Assembly (NCBI RefSeq): GCF_021397715.1
Contig: NZ_CP090207.1
Location: forward strand, 62,001 to 126,000
From: Pantoea agglomerans
GTDB lineage: Bacteria; Pseudomonadota; Gammaproteobacteria; Enterobacterales; Enterobacteriaceae
Reading direction: 5' to 3'
Length of the DNA: 64,000 nt
Part shown: piece after piece, positions 21,051 to 34,464 of the stretch
Layout of the letters: each line of letters starts with the position of its first letter
How positions within the stretch are numbered: the stretch's first letter is position 1
Made by a program: the position numbers and the translations under genes
Notes under the pieces: generated by a model
What the model saw: only the letters and a program-made list of their open reading frames with translations
Told to the model about the DNA's origin: nothing
Database searches by the model: none

Positions 21051-22421
21051 TTATTTTTTCTTCTGCGGACGCTGCCACGCTGCTTTGTGGTTCTGCTCTT
21101 TGCGGTTATAGACCAGACCGGCTTCGGTGACATCTTTCATGATGGTAGTACCGGCGGCAATCGTAGCGCCGGCCGCCACGCTGACCGGGGCCACCAGCTG
21201 CGTATCGGAACCGACAAACACGTTATCGCCGATCACGGTTTTGAATTTGTTGGCGCCATCATAGTTGCAGGTGATAGTGCCGGCACCGATGTTAACGTTG
21301 GCACCGATCTCGGCGTCACCCAGATAAGAGAGGTGGCCTGCTTTCGAACCTTCGCCCAGACGGGCTTTTTTCATCTCAACGAAGTTGCCAACGTGGGCGG
21401 CGTGCGCCAGCTCACTGCCGGGACGCAGCCGGGCAAAAGGTCCGACAGTACAGGCGGTCGCCAGATTCGCATCCTCGATCACCGAATAGGGGCTGATTTC
21501 GCAATCGTCGCCAATCACGCTGTTTTTGATGATGCAGCCGGCACCGATTTTTACCCGGTCGCCGAGCGTCACCAGGCCTTCAATGATGACGTTGGTGTCG
21601 ATTTCCACATCCCGGCCGTGGGTCAGCGTGCCGCGTAAATCAAAGCGGGCCGGATCGCGCAGCATCACGCCCGCCAGCAGCAGGCGCTCAGCCTGTTCGG
21701 TCTGATAAGTGCGCTCCAGCGTGGCCAGTTGCAGACGATTATTCACGCCGTCGGTCTCACTGATGCGCGTTGGATGAACAGCCTCAATCACCCGGCCTTC
21801 CTGATGGGCCAGCGCGATGATATCGGTGATGTAATATTCACCCTGCGCGTTGTTATTGGTGAGCTGCGCCAGCCAGCGTTTCAGATCGCCGCCGTTGGCG
21901 ATCAGAATGCCGGTGTTGATTTCGGTGATTTTCAGCTGCTCTGGCGTGGCATCCTTCTGCTCGACGATGCCAACAATGGTGCCGTTCTCACGCACGATGC
22001 GGCCATAACCGGTGGGATTATCCAGTACCACGGTGAGCAGGCCGATGCCGCCCTGCGGTTTGGCCTCACGCAGGCGCTGTAACGTCGCCTCCGCGATCAG
22101 CGGCACGTCACCGTAAAGCATCATAATGTCTTCGTCATCCGCGAAGCAGGGCGCCGCCTGCTGCATCGCGTGGCCGGTGCCGAGCTGCTCGGCCTGCAGC
22201 ACCCAGTTGAGCGTGCTGTCAGTGAGGGTTGCCTTCAGGCGATCGCCGCCGTGACCATAAACCAGATGCACCTGCTGCGCGCCCAGCCCTTTGGCGGCGT
22301 CAATCACATGCTGCACCATCGGTTTGCCTGCCAGCGTATGCAGAACTTTTGGCAGATCGGAATACATACGGGTGCCCTTGCCGGCAGCAAGGATCACCAC
22401 ACTCATCGCACTGTTAGACAT
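21051..22421 (-). CDS. glmU: Bifunctional N-acetylglucosamine-1-phosphate uridyltransferase / glucosamine-1-phosphate acetyltransferase
   Basis: The protein has 456 aa, the same as E. coli. The N-terminal pyrophosphorylase domain has [12 protein letters not shown] at the start. The C-terminal half is a left-handed beta-helix of hexapeptide repeats (for example [18 protein letters not shown] and [14 protein letters not shown]). It carries out the last two steps of UDP-GlcNAc synthesis in the cytoplasm. It lies between the ATP synthase operon and glmS, all on the same strand, with an ATP-operon terminator upstream. Confidence 0.98.
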   Translation of the reverse strand: MSNSAMSVVILAAGKGTRMYSDLPKVLHTLAGKPMVQHVIDAAKGLGAQQVHLVYGHGGDRLKATLTDSTLNWVLQAEQLGTGHAMQQAAPCFADDEDIMMLYGDVPLIAEATLQRLREAKPQGGIGLLTVVLDNPTGYGRIVRENGTIVGIVEQKDATPEQLKITEINTGILIANGGDLKRWLAQLTNNNAQGEYYITDIIALAHQEGRVIEAVHPTRISETDGVNNRLQLATLERTYQTEQAERLLLAGVMLRDPARFDLRGTLTHGRDVEIDTNVIIEGLVTLGDRVKIGAGCIIKNSVIGDDCEISPYSVIEDANLATACTVGPFARLRPGSELAHAAHVGNFVEMKKARLGEGSKAGHLSYLGDAEIGANVNIGAGTITCNYDGANKFKTVIGDNVFVGSDTQLVAPVSVAAGATIAAGTTIMKDVTEAGLVYNRKEQNHKAAWQRPQKKK

Positions 22422-22531
22422 AACTATCCTGAGTGAATTTTTACGGGTGAAAGTAAAACGGTTTGAGGGTGAGATTACTACATTTTTCTCAGGCCGAAAT
22501 TAGGCGGAAGGGCGCAGATGATCGGAAAGAC

Positions 22532-22560
22532 AAAAAAAATGCCAGCCCGAAGGGCTGGCA
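22532..22560 (-). terminator. Rho-independent terminator of the ATP synthase operon
   Basis: On the minus strand TGCCAGCCC, loop TTC, GGGCTGGCA is followed by a run of eight T. It lies 22 bp beyond the atpC stop and before glmU. Confidence 0.92.
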
Positions 22561-22582
22561 TTTCGTGACGCATAAAGCTGGA

Positions 22583-23002
22583 TTACATCGCTTTTTTGGT
22601 CAGTTCGATCACGCGCAGTTTGGCAATGGCTTTCGCCAGCTCGGCAGAGGCCTGAGCATAGTCCACGTCGCCGTGGCTGCTGTTCATGTGCTCTTCTGCT
22701 TTGCGTTTCGCTTCCAGGGCGCGGGCTTCGTCCAGGTCGGTACCGCGGATCGCGGTATCGGCCAGAACGGTGCTGCTGCCCGGCTGCACTTCCAGCACGC
22801 CGCCAGAGAGATAAATAAACTCCTCTTCGCCGTGCTGTTTCACGATACGGATCATTCCAGGCTTAATGGCAGTCAGCAGCGGCGCATGGCCAGGGAAAAT
22901 CCCCAGTTCACCTTCGCTACCTGACACCTGAATTTTCTGTACCAGACCAGAGAACAACTGCTTCTCTGCGCTGACCACATCCAGGTGATAAGTCATAGCC
23001 AT
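22583..23002 (-). CDS. atpC: ATP synthase F1 epsilon subunit
   Basis: The protein has 139 aa, as in E. coli. The N-terminal beta-sandwich ([20 protein letters not shown]) and C-terminal helical hairpin (ending IELTKKAM) are complete. Epsilon is part of the central stalk and inhibits ATP hydrolysis. It is the last gene of the atp operon, followed by a strong terminator. Confidence 0.98.
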   Translation of the reverse strand: MAMTYHLDVVSAEKQLFSGLVQKIQVSGSEGELGIFPGHAPLLTAIKPGMIRIVKQHGEEEFIYLSGGVLEVQPGSSTVLADTAIRGTDLDEARALEAKRKAEEHMNSSHGDVDYAQASAELAKAIAKLRVIELTKKAM

Positions 23003-23026
23003 AATCTTCCTCCCGGGAAACCGTTA

Positions 23027-24454
<1,428 letters not shown>

Positions 24455-25321
24455 TTAAACCGCGGAGGCTCCACCGACAATCTCGGTAAGTTCCTGGGTG
24501 ATGCTGGCCTGACGAGCTTTGTTGTACACCAACTGCAGCTCTTTGATCAGATTTCCGCCGTTATCGGTTGCGGCTTTCATCGCCACCATACGTGCGGCCT
24601 GCTCACTGGCCAGATTTTCCACCACACCCTGATAAACCTGCGATTCGACATAACGACGCAGCAGGGTATCCAGCAGCGCTTTCGGATCGGGTTCATACAG
24701 GTAATCCCAGGTCTTCGCCTTCATCTCTTCTTCACCTTCCGCTGGCGGTAACGGCAGCAGTTGGGTAATGGTCGGAGTCTGAGACATGGTGTTATTGAAT
24801 TTGTTATTGACGATCATCAGCTTGTCGATGCGGCCTTCATCATAAGCCTGCAACATCACTTTTACCGGGCCAATCAGATCAGACAGAGCAGGTTTATCGC
24901 CCATGCCGCTGACTTGCGCCACAATGTTGCCACCCACAGCATTAAAGAATGACGCCCCTTTCGAACCGATAATCGACAGATCGCTCTGCACGCCTTTATC
25001 GGACCAGGACTTCATATCCGCCAGTAACTTTTTGAACAGGTTAATGTTCAAACCACCACAAAGCCCGCGGTCAGTTGAAACGACCAGGTAGCCGACGCGC
25101 TTCACGTCGCGCTCTTCCAGGTAAGGGTGCTTGTATTCCAGATTACCCAACGCAAGGTGACCAATCACTTTGCGCATGGTTTCTGCATACGGACGGCTGG
25201 CCGCCATGCGTTCCTGCGTTTTACGCATCTTGGAGGCGGCGACCATTTCCATCGCTTTGGTGATCTTCTGCGTGTTTTTCACGCTTCCAATCTTGCTTCG
25301 TATCTCTTTTGCGCCGGCCAT
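24455..25321 (-). CDS. atpG: ATP synthase F1 gamma subunit
   Basis: The protein has 288 aa (E. coli 287). Both long helices that form the rotating shaft are recognisable: the N-terminal [20 protein letters not shown] and the C-terminal [19 protein letters not shown]. It lies between atpA and atpD as in all enterobacteria. Confidence 0.98.
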   Translation of the reverse strand: MAGAKEIRSKIGSVKNTQKITKAMEMVAASKMRKTQERMAASRPYAETMRKVIGHLALGNLEYKHPYLEERDVKRVGYLVVSTDRGLCGGLNINLFKKLLADMKSWSDKGVQSDLSIIGSKGASFFNAVGGNIVAQVSGMGDKPALSDLIGPVKVMLQAYDEGRIDKLMIVNNKFNNTMSQTPTITQLLPLPPAEGEEEMKAKTWDYLYEPDPKALLDTLLRRYVESQVYQGVVENLASEQAARMVAMKAATDNGGNLIKELQLVYNKARQASITQELTEIVGGASAV

Positions 25322-25373
25322 TAGCTTCTCCTCAAAGCCTTGCGGCCTGCCTTTTCAGACAAGCCGCCAGACA

Positions 25374-26915
25374 TTACCAGGACTGGGTTGCTTTAAACGT
25401 CTCGACCAGGCCTTTCAGCTTGGCTTCGATATCGTTATTAAAGTTACCCGACTGGTTGATTTCAGCCATCAGCTCAGCGTGGTCGCGATCGGCGAAGGCC
25501 AGCAGTGCAGCTTCGAAGCTGCCAATTTTTGCCAGTTCAACGTCGTTCAGATAGCCACGCTCTGCAGCGAACAGAACCAGACCCTGCTGCGCAACAGACA
25601 TCGGCGCATACTGTTTCTGCTTCAGCAGCTCGGTCACTTTCTGACCGTGGCTCAGCTGTTTGCGGGTTGCATCATCCAGATCAGAGGCGAACTGCGAGAA
25701 CGCCGCCAGTTCACGATACTGTGCCAGCGCGGTACGAATACCACCGGACAGTTTCTTGATGATCTTGGTCTGTGCAGCACCACCTACGCGGGATACCGAA
25801 ATACCTGGGTTAACCGCCGGACGAATACCGGAGTTGAACAGGTTCGATTCCAGGAAGATCTGACCATCAGTAATCGAGATTACGTTGGTCGGAACGAACG
25901 CAGAAACGTCGCCCGCCTGGGTTTCGATGATCGGCAGCGCGGTCAGTGAACCGGTTTTACCTGTCACTGCGCCATTGGTGAAACGCTCTACATAATCAGC
26001 GCTTACGCGTGATGCACGTTCCAGCAGACGGGAGTGGAGATAGAACACGTCGCCAGGGAATGCTTCACGACCTGGTGGACGGCGCAGCAGCAGAGAAATC
26101 TGACGGTACGCGACAGCCTGCTTAGAAAGGTCATCGTAAACGATCAGCGCATCTTCACCGCGGTCACGGAAGTATTCACCCATCGCACAACCTGCGTACG
26201 GAGAGAGATACTGCAGTGCAGCAGATTCAGAAGCAGACGCCACAACAACGATGGTGTTCTGCAGTGCGCCATGCTCTTCCAGCTTACGAACCACGTTAGA
26301 GATGGTTGAGGCTTTCTGACCAATCGCAACGTAGACACACTTGATGCCTGAGTCGCGCTGGTTGATGATCGCATCGATCGCCATCGCGGTTTTACCGGTC
26401 TGACGGTCACCGATGATCAGCTCACGCTGGCCACGGCCGATTGGAATCATCGCATCGACCGACTTATAACCGGTCTGAACCGGCTGGTCGACTGACTGAC
26501 GATCGATAACGCCCGGTGCAATCACTTCGACCGGTGAGAAACCGTCGTTGTCGATGGCGCCTTTACCGTCGATAGGTGCACCCAGGGTGTTCACCACACG
26601 GCCCAGCAGGCCACGGCCTACCGGTACTTCCAGAATACGGCCAGTACACTTAACCTTCATGCCTTCGGCGAGGTCAGCGTAAGGACCCATTACCACTGCA
26701 CCTACTGAGTCACGCTCGAGGTTCAGGGCAATAGCGTAACGGTTGCCCGGCAGGGCAATCATCTCACCCTGCATCACATCGGCCAGGCCGTGTACGCGGA
26801 TGATACCGTCACTTACAGAAACAATCGTACCTTCGTTGTGAGCTTCACTCACGACATTGAACTGAGCAATGCGCTGCTTGATCAGTTCGCTGATTTCGGT
26901 GGAATTCAGTTGCAT
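25374..26915 (-). CDS. atpA: ATP synthase F1 alpha subunit
   Basis: The protein has 513 aa, identical in length to E. coli. The nucleotide-binding P-loop GDRQTGKT and the [19 protein letters not shown] region are intact. Alpha forms the hexamer with beta and holds non-catalytic nucleotide sites. It follows atpH by 14 bp. Confidence 0.98.
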   Translation of the reverse strand: MQLNSTEISELIKQRIAQFNVVSEAHNEGTIVSVSDGIIRVHGLADVMQGEMIALPGNRYAIALNLERDSVGAVVMGPYADLAEGMKVKCTGRILEVPVGRGLLGRVVNTLGAPIDGKGAIDNDGFSPVEVIAPGVIDRQSVDQPVQTGYKSVDAMIPIGRGQRELIIGDRQTGKTAMAIDAIINQRDSGIKCVYVAIGQKASTISNVVRKLEEHGALQNTIVVVASASESAALQYLSPYAGCAMGEYFRDRGEDALIVYDDLSKQAVAYRQISLLLRRPPGREAFPGDVFYLHSRLLERASRVSADYVERFTNGAVTGKTGSLTALPIIETQAGDVSAFVPTNVISITDGQIFLESNLFNSGIRPAVNPGISVSRVGGAAQTKIIKKLSGGIRTALAQYRELAAFSQFASDLDDATRKQLSHGQKVTELLKQKQYAPMSVAQQGLVLFAAERGYLNDVELAKIGSFEAALLAFADRDHAELMAEINQSGNFNNDIEAKLKGLVETFKATQSW

Positions 26916-26929
26916 ATGCTCCAGTCCCC

Positions 26930-27463
26930 TTAAGACTGCAAGACGTCAGCCAGACGGTCAAGACGGCCGCGTACGCTGCCATCAATAACCAGATCACCCG
27001 AACGGATGATCACGCCTGCCATCACAGACTTATCAATTTTGCAATTCAGCTTAACTTTGCGTGACAGACGTTTTTCCATCGCGGCGCTGATTTTATTCAG
27101 CTGGTCGTCACTCAGCGTACTGGCGGAGATAACATCAACTTCTGCGGTGGCTTCATGAGCGTCACGCAGTTCGATGAATTGGGCCAGTACTGCCGGAAGC
27201 GCTGTCAAACGTCCGTTTTCCGCCATCACCTTAATCAGGTTCTGCGCGGGTTCATCCAGTTGATCACCACAGACTGCGTTAAACGACGCTGCCAGCGCTT
27301 CGGGTGCTAATGCACCTGAGAGAAGATCAGCCATCTGTTCATTGCGAGCCACTTCTGCGGCAAACGCCAGCATCTGTTGCCAGCGTTCTATACCTTGATG
27401 CTCAACAGCAAAGTCAAAAGCTGCTTTGGCGTAGGGGCGAGCTACAGTAATCAGATCAGACAT
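26930..27463 (-). CDS. atpH: ATP synthase F1 delta subunit
   Basis: The protein has 177 aa, the family length. The N-terminal helical domain begins [20 protein letters not shown], and the C-terminus has [16 protein letters not shown]. It connects the F1 head with the peripheral b-subunit stalk. It is 14 bp downstream of atpF. Confidence 0.98.
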   Translation of the reverse strand: MSDLITVARPYAKAAFDFAVEHQGIERWQQMLAFAAEVARNEQMADLLSGALAPEALAASFNAVCGDQLDEPAQNLIKVMAENGRLTALPAVLAQFIELRDAHEATAEVDVISASTLSDDQLNKISAAMEKRLSRKVKLNCKIDKSVMAGVIIRSGDLVIDGSVRGRLDRLADVLQS

Positions 27464-27477
27464 CAGCCCCTCCCTCC

Positions 27478-27948
27478 TTACAGTTCAGCGACCAGTTTAT
27501 CAACGATGTCGCTGTTAGCAGCTTCATCCACGGAACGTTCGATGATCTTCTCGGCGCCGGCCATAGCCAGCAACGCGACTTGCTTACGCAGTTCTTCACG
27601 AGCACGTTTGCGTTCGGCGTCAATTTCAGCCTGCGCTTGTGCCACGATGCGAGTACGTTCGTTTTCAGCTTCGGTTTTGGCTTCGTCCAGAATCTGCGCG
27701 CGACGCTTGTTCGCTTGCTCGATAATGACCTGAGCGTCTTCTTTGGCTTTTTTCAGCTGGTCGGTCGCATTAGCCTGCGCGAGATCCAAATCTTTCTTAG
27801 CACGTTCAGCAGAAGCAAGGCCTTCAGCAATTTCTTTCTGGCGCTTTTCGATAGCAGCCATAAGCGGCGGCCATACGTACTTCATGCAGAACGCGACAAA
27901 CAGGATGAACGCGATAGCCTGGCCGAGGATTGTTGCATTAATGTTCAC
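27478..27948 (-). CDS. atpF: ATP synthase Fo b subunit
   Basis: The protein has 156 aa. One N-terminal membrane segment ([20 protein letters not shown]) is followed by a long charged coiled coil, the dimeric peripheral stalk. It lies between atpE and atpH. Confidence 0.98.
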   Translation of the reverse strand: MNINATILGQAIAFILFVAFCMKYVWPPLMAAIEKRQKEIAEGLASAERAKKDLDLAQANATDQLKKAKEDAQVIIEQANKRRAQILDEAKTEAENERTRIVAQAQAEIDAERKRAREELRKQVALLAMAGAEKIIERSVDEAANSDIVDKLVAEL

Positions 27949-28018
27949 AGCACAATGCCTCTAGATTGAGTATTTAACTTTTCTGCCGTTATCAACGATA
28001 AGCGGCAGAATCCGTTCA

Positions 28019-28311
<293 letters not shown>

Positions 28312-28397
28312 TCAGTTAAATGCTCCCTTCATCTTCCGGGCTGCAGCCGGCTGGCTGTGACCCGGAATAGAGAGGGAAAGTAGTGTTGAGAAAAAAA

Positions 28398-29605
<1,208 letters not shown>

Positions 29606-29650
29606 GACGCTGATACTCTCCTGCCCCATTAGGGGTATGTCGCGTGTCGT

Positions 29651-29679
29651 ATAAGACTGCCTTTACGCATTTGAGTCAA
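29651..29679 (-). promoter_or_regulatory. Candidate promoter of the atp operon
   Basis: On the minus strand TTGACT (29679-29674), a 17-bp spacer and TCTTAT (29656-29651) precede atpI by about 45 bp. The -35 is good and the -10 is moderate (4 of 6). The position fits the known main promoter upstream of atpI in E. coli. Confidence 0.5.
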
Positions 29680-30312
29680 GCAGCAAAAGCCGTGCAAATT
29701 ATACGGGCCGCACCTGCGATTTCAATCGGTAAGTAGCGAAAAGGTGAACAATTATTTAAATTTCTTTCCGGAGGGCTATTTTTCCAAAGATTAGCCCGCA
29801 GGGATTCGTCGTTTCCTGCCTGAAAATGGGCTGGCGACTTGCTTTTAAAGCGTGCTTTAGATCACATAATAAGCATTCGCACCGTCCCAACTTTTCTCAC
29901 AGGGCTAATTCCGGGCTTTTCCTTCTCTCAATAAACCGTTCAAAATCATAACATTGAAAATATAAGCGCAATCGGGGAAGCCTATTTTCCCGGAAAACAC
30001 GCTATTGACATCGAAGGGTGCATGAGAAACGTTAAATTCATATTACGCACGCCGAGTTATTACCCTGATATATTTTCTGGCGTGACTATTTTTATTCCGC
30101 CAGTCCGCTATACAAGTGATCTTTCTGCTAACTAAATGTGAATTAAACGTTAAATGTAACAGAGCTTTTCGGATAATTTCCGTCGGCTTTGTTAATCCTC
30201 CACCGCATGTTGCAGAATGAAAATGCCGTTTTTTAAACGCATCAACTGCACCTTTTTTCACCAGCAATCGGATGAAAACCGACGGCTGGCGCAGAGTAAA
30301 TCCTTATCCGTT
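29680..30312. other. AT-rich intergenic region between atp promoter and rsmG, no gene seen
   Basis: About 630 bp with no convincing gene. A 74-codon minus-strand frame (30043-30267) lacks a ribosome site and homology to anything I recognise. E. coli has a similar long gap here. No repeats or RNA structure stood out. Confidence 0.6.
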
Positions 30313-30936
30313 TCAGGCCTGGTGCTGACGAATAATCACCAGGTGACGGTCACCTTCCAGCTGTGGAACCTGCAGTTTAACCACCGCATCACAGTGATAG
30401 CCCGCCGGTAAGCTGGCAATTTCATCATCCGGACGGACGCCTTTGAGGGCAAAAAAGCGCCCTTCTGTTCCCGGTAAATGATGACACCAGTTCACCATGT
30501 CGGTCAGTGAGGCAAATGCGCGGCTGATGACGCCATCAAAAGGTGGCTCGGCCGGGAAGTCCTCAACCCGGCTCTGTACCGGAGTGATGTTAGTGAGTCC
30601 TAACTCATGCTGAACCTGGCGCAGGAAGCGCACTCGCTTACCCAGGCTGTCGAGCAGCGTGAAGTGCGCATCGGGCATCACTATCGCCAGCGGAATACCT
30701 GGCAGGCCCGGTCCGGTTCCCACATCAATAAAGCGTGAGCCGATCAGCTGGGGTGCCACCACAATGCTGTCGAGGATGTGGCGCACCAGCATCTGCTGGG
30801 GATCGCGTACTGACGTCAGGTTGTAGGCTTTGTTCCACTTATCCAGCAGCCCGACATAGGCAACCAGCTGCTGTTTTTGTTGATCGGAGAGGGAAATATT
30901 GGCTGCCTGCAGCAGCGAGGTGAGTCGGTTAATCAC
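30313..30936 (-). CDS. rsmG: 16S rRNA (guanine527-N7)-methyltransferase
   Basis: The protein has 207 aa with a GTG start, the same length as E. coli RsmG (GidB). The SAM-binding motif [18 protein letters not shown] and the [20 protein letters not shown] stretch are diagnostic. It methylates G527 of 16S rRNA; its loss gives low-level streptomycin resistance. It follows mnmG by 47 bp, probably as an operon. Confidence 0.98.
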   Translation of the reverse strand: MINRLTSLLQAANISLSDQQKQQLVAYVGLLDKWNKAYNLTSVRDPQQMLVRHILDSIVVAPQLIGSRFIDVGTGPGLPGIPLAIVMPDAHFTLLDSLGKRVRFLRQVQHELGLTNITPVQSRVEDFPAEPPFDGVISRAFASLTDMVNWCHHLPGTEGRFFALKGVRPDDEIASLPAGYHCDAVVKLQVPQLEGDRHLVIIRQHQA

Positions 30937-30983
30937 AGCGTAAGTCCAGTCAGCGGGGGCGAGTCGCCTCGCCCCGTTTCAGG

Positions 30984-32873
30984 TCAGGCGCTTTTGCGCA
31001 GCAGACCCTGTTTTTTCAGATAAATAAGCAGAATAGAGATGGCCGCCGGGGTGATACCGGAAATACGCGTCGCCTGGCCAATCGAGGTCGGCTTGTGGTC
31101 ATTCAGCTTGGCGATCACCTCATTTGACAGGCCGTTGACCTGACGATAGTCGAGGTCAACCGGCAACAGGGTGTTTTCGTTGCGCAGCTGACGATCGATC
31201 TCCTCCTGCTGGCGTGCGATATAGCCTTCATATTTGACCTGAATCTCAACCTGCTCAGCCGCCTGCTCATCAGCCAGCGCCGGACCAAAGGCGTTCAGCG
31301 ACATCAGCTTCAGATAGGTCATTTCCGGACGACGCAGCAGATCTTCGCCACTGGCTTCTTTGGTCAGCGGCGCACTGAGAACCGTGTTCACCTCCGACAC
31401 GTTATCCGATTTTGGATGAACCCAGATATCGCGCAGGCGCTGACGCTCCTGTTCAATCGCTTCCAGCTTCTGATTGAAGCGCGCCCAGCGGGCATCATCG
31501 ACCAGACCCAGCTCGCGGCCGGTTTCGGTCAGACGCAGATCGGCATTATCCTCACGCAGCATCAGACGATACTCGGCGCGGGAAGTAAACATGCGGTACG
31601 GCTCTTTGGTACCGAGCGTGCAGAGATCGTCAACCAGCACGCCGAGGTAAGCCTGATCGCGACGCGGCGCCCAGCCCTCTTTGTCGGCAGACTGGCGCGC
31701 GGCGTTGAGGCCAGCCAGCATACCCTGCGCAGCCGCTTCTTCGTAGCCGGTGGTTCCGTTGATCTGTCCGGCAAAGAACAGACCGTGAATAAATTTGCTC
31801 TCCAGCGTCGGTTTCAGATCGCGCGGATCGAAGAAGTCATACTCAATGGCATAACCCGGGCGCACGATCTTCGCATTTTCCAGCCCCTGCATCGAGCGGA
31901 CGATCTGAATCTGCACATCAAACGGCAGGCTGGTTGAGATGCCGTTCGGATAAATTTCGTTGCTGGTCAGTCCTTCCGGTTCGAGGAAGATCTGATGCGC
32001 ATTACGATCGGCAAAGCGCATCACTTTATCTTCGATCGACGGGCAGTAGCGTGGCCCGATCCCTTCGATGATCCCGGCATACATCGGGCTGCGATCGAGG
32101 TTGTTGCGGATCACCTCATGGGTTTTTTCATTGGTATGGGTGATCCAGCACGGTACCTGCTGCGGATGCTGAGCGGCATTGCCCATGAACGAGAACACCG
32201 GCATCGGGTGATCGCCATGCTGCGGCGTCAGTACTGAAAAATCGATGGTGCGCGCATCAATGCGCGGCGGCGTACCGGTCTTGAGGCGGTTAACCCGCAG
32301 CGGCAGGGCACGCAGTCGTTTTGCCAGCGGAATGGAAGGCGGATCGCCTGCACGACCGCCGCTGTAGTTATCCAGTCCGATATGAATTTTACCGTCGAGG
32401 AAGGTACCCACGGTCAGCACCACGGTCTTCGCCCGGAATTTGAGCCCCATCTGAGTCACAGCACCCACGACGCGATCGTTTTCCACAATCAGATCGTCAA
32501 CCGCCTGCTGGAAGATCATCAGGTTGGGCTGGTTCTCCAGTGCGGTGCGTACTGCCTGACGATAGAGCACGCGATCGGCCTGAGCACGGGTTGCCCTGAC
32601 GGCCGGACCTTTGCTCGCGTTTAGTATCCTAAACTGAATACCGGCCTGATCGATTGCGTGGGCCATCAGACCCCCCATGGCATCCACTTCCTTCACCAGA
32701 TGTCCTTTGCCAATGCCACCGATCGCCGGGTTACAGGACATTTGTCCAAGCGTATCAATGTTATGGGTGAGTAACAGGGTTTGCTGACCCATTCGGGCTG
32801 CCGCCATTGCGGCTTCGGTGCCCGCATGACCACCACCAATTACGATGACGTCAAAAGGATCCTGATAAAACAT
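30984..32873 (-). CDS. mnmG: tRNA uridine 5-carboxymethylaminomethyl modification enzyme, FAD subunit
   Basis: The protein has 629 aa, as in E. coli. The Rossmann FAD site [17 protein letters not shown] is at the N-terminus, and the conserved PCWITHTNE and [16 protein letters not shown] blocks are present. With MnmE it modifies the wobble uridine of several tRNAs. It is transcribed away from oriC, and its transcription is known to influence initiation in E. coli. Confidence 0.98.
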   Translation of the reverse strand: MFYQDPFDVIVIGGGHAGTEAAMAAARMGQQTLLLTHNIDTLGQMSCNPAIGGIGKGHLVKEVDAMGGLMAHAIDQAGIQFRILNASKGPAVRATRAQADRVLYRQAVRTALENQPNLMIFQQAVDDLIVENDRVVGAVTQMGLKFRAKTVVLTVGTFLDGKIHIGLDNYSGGRAGDPPSIPLAKRLRALPLRVNRLKTGTPPRIDARTIDFSVLTPQHGDHPMPVFSFMGNAAQHPQQVPCWITHTNEKTHEVIRNNLDRSPMYAGIIEGIGPRYCPSIEDKVMRFADRNAHQIFLEPEGLTSNEIYPNGISTSLPFDVQIQIVRSMQGLENAKIVRPGYAIEYDFFDPRDLKPTLESKFIHGLFFAGQINGTTGYEEAAAQGMLAGLNAARQSADKEGWAPRRDQAYLGVLVDDLCTLGTKEPYRMFTSRAEYRLMLREDNADLRLTETGRELGLVDDARWARFNQKLEAIEQERQRLRDIWVHPKSDNVSEVNTVLSAPLTKEASGEDLLRRPEMTYLKLMSLNAFGPALADEQAAEQVEIQVKYEGYIARQQEEIDRQLRNENTLLPVDLDYRQVNGLSNEVIAKLNDHKPTSIGQATRISGITPAAISILLIYLKKQGLLRKSA

Positions 32874-32959
32874 GAAGTGGTACCTCGATTGATGAACAGG
32901 CAGGATCGTCGTCCTGGGGCGTGGATTCTACTCAAATTCCGCCTGGGGTGAAAGCTGCG

Positions 32960-33240
32960 GGATCCTCAGGTTTTAAAAGAAAGGATCTTAGATCTGTATA
33001 TGATCTTTCTGTTAGATCTCTTATTAGGATCGCCGGTTTCTGTGGATATGTGCCAGAACGCCAGTCACAACAAGCGATTAGCAAGGATCACTAGCTGTTA
33101 ATGATCGGTGATCCTGATCCGTATAAGCTGGGATCAAAATGGCTACTTATGCACAGCTCAAAAAGCATACTGCGGTTACTCTTTGGATAACTACCGGTTA
33201 TACGCAGTAAAAGAGGGTAGTTATCCACAAAATAAACGGA
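32960..33240. other. oriC: Chromosomal replication origin oriC
   Basis: The order of parts matches E. coli oriC. An AT-rich unwinding region with GATC-headed 13-mers comes first (gatctcttattag at 33015). DnaA boxes follow: R1-like tgtggatat (33041-33049), R2-like ttatgcaca (33147-33155), R3-like tttggataa (33182-33190) and a perfect R4 ttatccaca (33221-33229). About eleven GATC sites for Dam/SeqA are spread across it, and the block atgatcggtgatcctg, identical in E. coli, is present. It lies between mnmG and mioC as expected. R1 and R2 each differ by one base from the E. coli boxes at the same places. Confidence 0.95.
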
Positions 33241-33305
33241 TTCAAAAGGACAAAATCAGCATCTTCCACTGGGGATCGTCACTATTTCACGATCCCCGAC
33301 CAGAT

Positions 33306-33746
33306 TCAGATCGCGCTTTTCCAGTCCATCACCCATACCCCGGCCGGATCTTCAGGGATCTCATGCTCAAGGACATCGATTTCCAGACGATCGCCGATCC
33401 GCTGAGCGCCCTGGGCAATTAACAGCGTCTCTATCTGACGGATCGCCCCGCAAAACAGATCGTATTCGTGATTACCGAGGCCGACCGCCCCAAAGCGGAC
33501 CTGAGAGAGATCGGGCTGCTCTTCATTAATTGCCTCGAACCACGGCAGCAGATTATCGGGAATTTCGCCTGCACCATGCGTTGAGCAGACCACCAGCCAG
33601 ATGCCTTTCAGCGGCACTTCATCCAGCCCCGGGCCGTGCAACAGCTGCGTTGAGTAGCCTGCTTCCTGTAATTTTTCTTCCAGATGCTCAGCAACATACT
33701 CGGCACTGCCCAAAGTACTGCCACTGATTAAGGTAATATCGGCCAT
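33306..33746 (-). CDS. mioC: MioC flavodoxin-like protein
   Basis: The protein has 146 aa from ATG at 33746 (MADITLISGSTLGSAEYVAE), chosen by homology; an upstream in-frame extension is not conserved. It is a flavodoxin fold with the phosphate-binding loop SGSTLGSAE and the FMN-contacting SSTHGAGE-like stretch (CSTHGAGEIPDN). MioC binds FMN and has been linked to biotin synthase electron transfer. The gene reads towards oriC, so its transcription can cross the origin. Confidence 0.95.
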   Translation of the reverse strand: MADITLISGSTLGSAEYVAEHLEEKLQEAGYSTQLLHGPGLDEVPLKGIWLVVCSTHGAGEIPDNLLPWFEAINEEQPDLSQVRFGAVGLGNHEYDLFCGAIRQIETLLIAQGAQRIGDRLEIDVLEHEIPEDPAGVWVMDWKSAI

Positions 33747-33900
33747 CTTGCTCTCCCGGACATTAAGGCGGGCATTGTACGCTGTGATCAAGCGGTGATC
33801 CACCTGTGGAAAACAGGGTTAATGGATCGGGTGATGTGAACGCAGCCGTTGTCAGCCGCTGCATTCGTCCGGGATAAGGTTGTACACAGGGGAAGCGCGA

Positions 33901-34362
33901 TCAGGGTTTGATGGTGCGCATGATCGGGTTTTGCAGGGAGATCAGGGTTTCTGTTGATTGAATTTCATCAATTGTCTGGATCTTGTTGATCAGCACCTGT
34001 TGCAGGGCATCAATCGAGCGGCACATCACCTTGATAAAGATGCTGTAGTGACCGGTGGTATACCAGGCTTCCACCACCTCATCCAGCGCTTCCAGCTTGC
34101 TCAGTGCCGCCGGATAATCGCGTGCGCTCTTGAGAATAATGCCGATAAAACAGCAGACGTCAAAACCCAGCTGGCGCGGATCGATATCGACACGGGTGCC
34201 CAGAATAATGCCGGCCTGTTTCATCTTTTCCACCCGCACATGGATGGTGCCGGGGCTGACATTAAACTGTTTTGCCAGCTCGGCGTAAGCGGTACGCGCG
34301 TTATCCAGCAGGGCATTCAGAATGCCGCGATCCAGGTTATCGAGCTGCAAATGTTCGGCCAT
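33901..34362 (-). CDS. asnC: AsnC, Lrp-family asparagine-responsive regulator
   Basis: The protein has 153 aa. Of two in-frame ATGs six bases apart, the second (34362) has proper spacing from GAGG. An N-terminal HTH (YAELAKQFNVSPGTIHVRVEKM) is followed by the RAM ligand domain, closely like E. coli AsnC. In E. coli AsnC activates the divergent asnA gene. Here asnA is not adjacent: the neighbour is ovoA on the same strand, so the main AsnC target must be elsewhere or lost. Confidence 0.95.
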   Translation of the reverse strand: MAEHLQLDNLDRGILNALLDNARTAYAELAKQFNVSPGTIHVRVEKMKQAGIILGTRVDIDPRQLGFDVCCFIGIILKSARDYPAALSKLEALDEVVEAWYTTGHYSIFIKVMCRSIDALQQVLINKIQTIDEIQSTETLISLQNPIMRTIKP

Positions 34363-34433
34363 GACCATCCTCGTTAGGCTGCGTTGTGTTCACAAAGGGA
34401 GAATGTGCAGCAAAATAGCGAGACAGGCAACAA

Positions 34434-34459
34434 CCGGCAGCGACGGACGCCGCTGCCGG
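34434..34459 (-). terminator. Hairpin between ovoA and asnC
   Basis: A 9-bp perfect stem (ccggcagcg / cgctgccgg) with an 8-base loop lies just past the ovoA stop. The minus-strand downstream side has only scattered T, so intrinsic termination would be weak. Confidence 0.45.
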
Positions 34460-34464
34460 CTCAC

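Noticed and set aside
30043..30267. Small minus-strand frame of 74 codons between atpI and rsmG
   Set aside because: No ribosome site, no homology, and this gap is non-coding in E. coli too.
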